Source: Nocardiopsis alborubida (lineage in GTDB: Bacteria; Actinomycetota; Actinomycetes; Streptosporangiales; Streptosporangiaceae). Taken from it: DNA of 64,000 nt. Positions 61,100 through 64,000 of the stretch are shown here, piece after piece. The position numbers and the translations under genes were made by a program. The stretch spans positions 124,001-188,000 of the forward strand of contig NZ_JAAXPG010000015.1 in NCBI RefSeq assembly GCF_012396365.1, written 5' to 3'. The stretch's first letter is position 1; the number at the start of each line of letters is the position of its first letter. Under the pieces are notes generated by a model that did no database searches, had not been told where the DNA came from, and worked only from the letters and a program-made list of their open reading frames with translations.

Positions 61100-61326
61100 G
61101 CCCCGGGGTGGCAGGGCGCGCCCGGCCTCGGTGGTGAGGGAACCGGACAGCGCACGGTGGCCCCGAAAGCCACAGAAGTCCCGTACGCCCCTGTTCGGAC
61201 ACGCCCGGACCGGGGCAGGGGACGGGGTGAGGGACCCGGTCCGGGGCTCAGGGGGCTCAGAGGACGCGTGGGGCCGGGGCCGGGAACAGCGACACCGGAG
61301 CGAACCGATCGAGGGGGACGGTCTCG

Positions 61327-62835
61327 ATGCCCACAGAACACCAGGAGGCGCACCGGCAACAGGGAGCGCACCCGTCACCGGACGCGGGGCCCCGGCCGGG
61401 GGCGGAACTCCGGCCGGGGACGCGCCGCCCCACCGCGGCGGAGACCGCACGCGTGCTCTCCTCGGTCGTACTGCCCAACCTGGCGCGGGGCGTGATCGTG
61501 CGCCGCCCGCTGATGACGGGACTGGTCGCCGGTCTGGACGCCGACCGCAGGGCGGTCTCGCTCCTGCGCGGTCTGCGCGAGCGCCACGGCGACGACCCGC
61601 TGCCGCTGCGCCTGGCGGGGCGGCGGCTCGCCCTGGTCCTGTCCGCGGAGGACGTGGGCCGACTCCTGCGGGAGACACCCGAGCCCTTCTCCCCCGGCGG
61701 TATGGAGAAGCGCGGCGCGCTCTCCCACTTCCAGCCGCACGGGGTGCTGGTCTCCGACCACGCCGCCCGGGCCGGGCGGCGCGCGGCCAACGTCGCCGCC
61801 CTGGTGCCGAACCAGACGATCCACCCCGACGGGGACGTCATCGCCGGGCAGGCGGACGACGAGGCGCTGGCGCTCAGGCTGGCCCTGCGGGACGGGGAGG
61901 TGCTGGACTGGCGCAGGTTCGCCGACTCCTTCCACGCCATGGCCCGGCGCGTGGTCTTCGGATCGTTCGCCGCGGAGGACCGCCGCACGACCGAACTCCT
62001 GCACGCCTTGCGCTCGCGCGCGAACTGGTCCTACGCCGCTCCCGCCGACCACGCGGCGAGGGAGGAATTCCTCGGGCGGGTGCGCGCCGGCGTCGAACGC
62101 GCCGAACCGGGCAGCCTCGCCGCCCGCCTGGTCGCGGGGACGGCGGCCGCGGAGCCGCCCGCCGGGTGCCCCCACAGCGGCGGAGGCGGCCGCGGCGGAG
62201 AGCTCCATGGAGGGGGCCGCCGCGGCGGGGGCGGCGCGTCGGCCTCCACCGGGAACGGCCACGGCGCGGACGTGCGGCCGGAGGACCAGGTGGCGCACTG
62301 GCTGTTCGCGTTCGACGCGGCCGCCATCGCCGCGTTCCGGTCCCTGGCGCTGCTGACCTCGCTCAGCCCCGGCGCCCACGCGGCCCGCGAGGAGGCCGAG
62401 GGCCGCGAGGGACTCGATCTGCCGCTGCTGCGGGCGACGGTGCGCGAGTCGGTGCGGCTGTGGCCGACCACGCTCATGGTGATCCGGGAGAGCACGCGGG
62501 AGACGGCCTGGCGGGAGGAGGTGTTCGAGGCGGGAACGGCCTTCCTCATCGCGAGCTCCTACTTCCACCGGGACTCCTCGCGGCTTCCGTACGCGGACGC
62601 GTTCGAGCCGGAGATCTGGCTCGACGGACGCGCCGAGGCGGAGCCGGGCATCGTGCCCTTCAGCTACGGCCCCGCCGGGTGCGCGGCGCGCGACCTGGTG
62701 CCGCTGACGGTGTCGCTGTACCTGCGCGCCCTGCTCCGGGGCCGGGACCTGGCCCGCGTGGACGCGGGCGGCCCGCTGCCCGCGTCGGGCCTTCCCGCCT
62801 CGCTGAACCACTTCGCACTGCGGTTCTCGCTTTGA
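61327..62835 (+). CDS. Atypical cytochrome P450
   Basis: 502 aa. The ExxR motif is Glu374-Arg377 (ESVRLWPTT), followed by the family's P/H-region WLDGRAEAEPGIVPFSYGPAGC with heme-ligand Cys452. The usual Gly two residues after Cys is Ala (GCAARDL). The I-helix has FDAAAIAAF in place of A/G-G-x-D/E-T, so the proton-relay Thr is absent. A Gly/Arg-rich insertion at ~282-310 is unusual. The N-terminus has a 35-residue Pro/Gly/Arg lead. Related proteins act as peroxygenase-like or non-classical P450s. No redox partner is adjacent. Confidence 0.85.
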   Translation: MPTEHQEAHRQQGAHPSPDAGPRPGAELRPGTRRPTAAETARVLSSVVLPNLARGVIVRRPLMTGLVAGLDADRRAVSLLRGLRERHGDDPLPLRLAGRRLALVLSAEDVGRLLRETPEPFSPGGMEKRGALSHFQPHGVLVSDHAARAGRRAANVAALVPNQTIHPDGDVIAGQADDEALALRLALRDGEVLDWRRFADSFHAMARRVVFGSFAAEDRRTTELLHALRSRANWSYAAPADHAAREEFLGRVRAGVERAEPGSLAARLVAGTAAAEPPAGCPHSGGGGRGGELHGGGRRGGGGASASTGNGHGADVRPEDQVAHWLFAFDAAAIAAFRSLALLTSLSPGAHAAREEAEGREGLDLPLLRATVRESVRLWPTTLMVIRESTRETAWREEVFEAGTAFLIASSYFHRDSSRLPYADAFEPEIWLDGRAEAEPGIVPFSYGPAGCAARDLVPLTVSLYLRALLRGRDLARVDAGGPLPASGLPASLNHFALRFSL

Positions 62836-62839
62836 AGTC

Positions 62840-62870
62840 CCGGTCCGGACCCGTCCCGGGCCCGGACCGG
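62840..62870 (+). terminator. P450 terminator
   Basis: CCGGTCCGG (62840-62848) pairs with CCGGACCGG (62862-62870), with an inner CCCG/CGGG pairing, directly after the P450 stop. Confidence 0.65.
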
Positions 62871-62889
62871 AAGCATTCGAGGAGGAGAC

Positions 62890-63294
62890 ATGAGCGTCGT
62901 CGAACAGATGCTGGGCACCCGCTCCGACCGCCGGGGCGACGGGGTCGAGGAGAAGGTGCGGGCCTGCATCGAGGCCTGCGGCGCGTGCGCGCAGGCGTGT
63001 GTGCTGTGCGCGGACGCCTGCCTGGGCGAGCGGGCGGTGGCCGAACTGGTCGCGTGCGTGCGCCTGGACATGGACTGCGCCGACGTGTGCGAGTCGACCC
63101 AGCGGGTGCTCTCCCGCCGGACCGGGGAGGACGACACCCTCGTCCGGGTCCTGGTGAAGGCGTGCGCGGAGGCCTGCCGCCTGTGCGGCGAGGAGTGCGA
63201 CCGGCACGCCGCTCAGCACGAGCACTGCTGGGTGTGCGCCGAGGCGTGCCGCCGCTGCGAGTGCGCGTGCCGTGAGCTTCTCGCGGCCCTGTGA
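62890..63294 (+). CDS. Cys-rich four-helix-bundle protein (DUF326/Csp copper-storage type)
   Basis: 134 aa with 19 cysteines, most in C-x2-3-C spacing on helices (ACIEACGACAQACVLCADAC; DCADVC; ACAEACRLCGEECD; HCWVCAEACRRCECAC). This matches the DUF326/Csp family, whose cytosolic members store many Cu(I) ions inside a four-helix bundle. No signal peptide, so cytosolic Csp3-like. GAGGAGGAGAC precedes ATG. It is followed after 33 bp by a small membrane protein gene, probably the same operon. No copper ATPase is adjacent. Confidence 0.9.
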   Translation: MSVVEQMLGTRSDRRGDGVEEKVRACIEACGACAQACVLCADACLGERAVAELVACVRLDMDCADVCESTQRVLSRRTGEDDTLVRVLVKACAEACRLCGEECDRHAAQHEHCWVCAEACRRCECACRELLAAL

Positions 63295-63327
63295 GGGGCC
63301 GCGCCCCCCAGCTGAAGGAGGAAGGCG

Positions 63328-63672
63328 ATGGAGTGGCCGACACTCGGCGGGCTGTTCGGGATCCTGATGGCCCTCGTCATCCCGATCGGGGTGATCTTCC
63401 TCGTGCTGTGGATCATCCGCAGGGACACGATCCGCAAGCAGGAGGCCGTGCGCTCCCCGGACTACTGGAAGGAGCGGCCGGAGGGCAGGCGCTACCCGAC
63501 CGGTTGGGACAGGGGCAGCATTCCCGGCCTGGGGACCGCCCGGCCCGGGGAGGGAACCGCGGACGCCTCGTCCGGTGAGGATTGGAGGCCGCCGCCCGAG
63601 GGAGGCGACCCGCCCGACCGCGGGGGTTCGCCTCCCGACGACGACTGGCGGCCGCCGCCCGCGGGGCGGTGA
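63328..63672 (+). CDS. Small membrane protein with WRPPP-repeat tail
   Basis: 114 aa. One N-terminal membrane helix (LFGILMALVIPIGVIFLVLWII, residues ~9-31) is followed by a basic patch RRDTIRKQ and a hydrophilic tail ending in two copies of DWRPPP separated by a Gly/Pro/Asp-rich spacer. AAGGAGGAAGG is a strong ribosome site. Its role is unknown; the repeated Trp-Arg-Pro motif may bind a partner. Linked to the Csp-like gene. Confidence 0.75.
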   Translation: MEWPTLGGLFGILMALVIPIGVIFLVLWIIRRDTIRKQEAVRSPDYWKERPEGRRYPTGWDRGSIPGLGTARPGEGTADASSGEDWRPPPEGGDPPDRGGSPPDDDWRPPPAGR

Positions 63673-63751
63673 CCCGGGGCGGCGCGGCGGCCCGGCGGGC
63701 GGGCCCGGACCCGGTCGGCGGAATTCCGTTCCGGGTCGGGACTGTGATCGG

Positions 63752-63773
63752 CGGCCGGGCTCAGACCCGGCCG
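63752..63773. terminator. Hairpin spanning the stop of the right-edge gene
   Basis: CGGCCGGG (63752-63759) and CCCGGCCG (63766-63773) with a 6-nt loop that includes the complement of the TGA stop of the partial gene. Likely terminator between convergent genes. Confidence 0.6.
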
Positions 63774-64000
63774 GCGGGGAAGCCGCCGGTGGCGACCGGA
63801 CCCCACCGCTTCGGGGTGACGCGGATCAGGGACTTGCCCTGACGGCGCATGGCCTGGCGGTACTCGTCCCAGTCGGGGTGCTCCCCGGAGATCACCCGGA
63901 AGTACTCGACCAGGGGCTCGACCGCGTCCTCCCCGTCGATGACCTCGGCCTCGCCGTCGACCTGGACCCAGGCGCCGTCGAAGTCGTCGGACAGGACCAG
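63761..64000 (-). CDS. PPOX-class F420/flavin-binding protein, C-terminal part
   Basis: The last 79 residues of a gene running off the right edge. DFDGAWVQVDGEAEVIDGEDAVEPLVEYFRVISGEHPDWDEYRQAMRRQGKSLIRVTPKRWGPVATGGFPAGRV is the typical C-terminus of the split beta-barrel PPOX F420-dependent oxidoreductases (pyridoxamine phosphate oxidase-like). In these, G-E-A-V and the final I-R-V-T-P-x-R-W contact the cofactor. The substrate is unknown. It converges on the small membrane protein gene. Confidence 0.85.
   Translation of the reverse strand: MVLSDDFDGAWVQVDGEAEVIDGEDAVEPLVEYFRVISGEHPDWDEYRQAMRRQGKSLIRVTPKRWGPVATGGFPAGRV

Larger units (their letters stand above)
60932..61326. other. Intergenic region with terminator and direct repeat
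   Basis: 395 bp without a supported gene. It includes the hydrolase terminator (60989-61017) and a 60-bp-period direct repeat (61017-61099). The 200 bp before the P450 start show no clear promoter. Confidence 0.5.

Noticed and set aside
57725-61678. A 1,317-codon minus-strand open frame across the ATP-grasp and hydrolase genes
   Set aside because: Lack of stops is expected opposite high-GC genes. It spans two plus-strand genes, a terminator and part of the P450, and has no recognisable domain.

Overview
The window is very high-GC DNA with strong GC3 codon bias, GTG starts, 4-bp ATGA/GTGA gene overlaps and strong GC-rich hairpins after genes. The gene families point the same way: a large SARP/AfsR regulator, several TetR/GntR/PucR regulators, ClpC with a UVR motif, actinobacterial Dps, F420-type oxidoreductases and a secreted GH5 cellulase with a CBM. 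This indicates a filamentous actinomycete, probably Nocardiopsis or a relative (inference; no rRNA is present). I found no tRNA, rRNA, CRISPR array, insertion sequence or integrase.

Layout. 0.6-2.4 kb: GH15 glucoamylase/trehalase. 2.4-4.4 kb: a less GC-rich stretch with two small membrane/coiled-coil genes that share the N-terminus MPATTI. 4.5-6.3 kb: a TetR/quinone-oxidoreductase divergent pair. 6.5-12.6 kb: a possible conflict island with a DUF4258/DUF2283-HTH toxin-antitoxin-like operon, uracil-DNA glycosylase, a 1,076-aa NACHT NTPase and a sirtuin. 12.9-19.3 kb: sulfotransferase, TetR/EamA exporter, RidA, aldo/keto reductase, PucR regulator. 19.6-21.4 kb: Dps and a pectinesterase without a signal peptide. 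21.4-27.2 kb: a sulfur-scavenging region with an SsuABC-like sulfonate/taurine transporter, an orphan MetQ lipoprotein, an orphan winged-helix regulator, a rhodanese and cysteine dioxygenase. Three of its promoters carry a common palindromic operator. 27.5-30.2 kb: xylulokinase and an aldo/keto reductase.

30.3-41.5 kb is one long minus-strand operon that encodes a whole non-phosphorylative sugar pathway (De Ley-Doudoroff type). It comprises an ABC importer, mutarotase-like protein, two dehydrogenases, lactonase, galactonate-type dehydratase, 2-keto-3-deoxy sugar-acid kinase, aldolase and a GntR repressor. It starts at a promoter with a striking A/T-only UP element. 41.8-47.2 kb: AfsR-type SARP and a QacA-like MFS exporter. 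47.4-49.9 kb: ClpC. 50.1-52.5 kb: a winged-helix/membrane-protein pair with a perfect operator, and the cellulase. 52.9-57.3 kb: a tiny Pro/Glu-rich protein, an F420 luciferase-like oxidoreductase, an SDR with a leader peptide, a DUF8129-like protein and a YghZ-type reductase. 57.6-60.9 kb: an ATP-grasp enzyme paired with a CocE/S15 hydrolase. 61.3-64 kb: an atypical P450, a Cys-rich four-helix copper-storage-like protein, a small membrane protein and a partial PPOX-fold protein.

The most unusual signals are these. (1) A ~120-nt two-stem element occurs twice, 36 kb apart, with compensatory base changes. (2) Sigma-B-like promoters (GTTN-N14-16-GGGTAG) lie before dps, clpC, the SDR, the DUF8129 gene and possibly the ATP-grasp gene. 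(3) A sulfur-regulon operator is shared by three units. (4) The ATP-grasp/hydrolase pair has no obvious known pathway. (5) A 59-residue Pro-rich miniprotein has a perfect ribosome-binding site.
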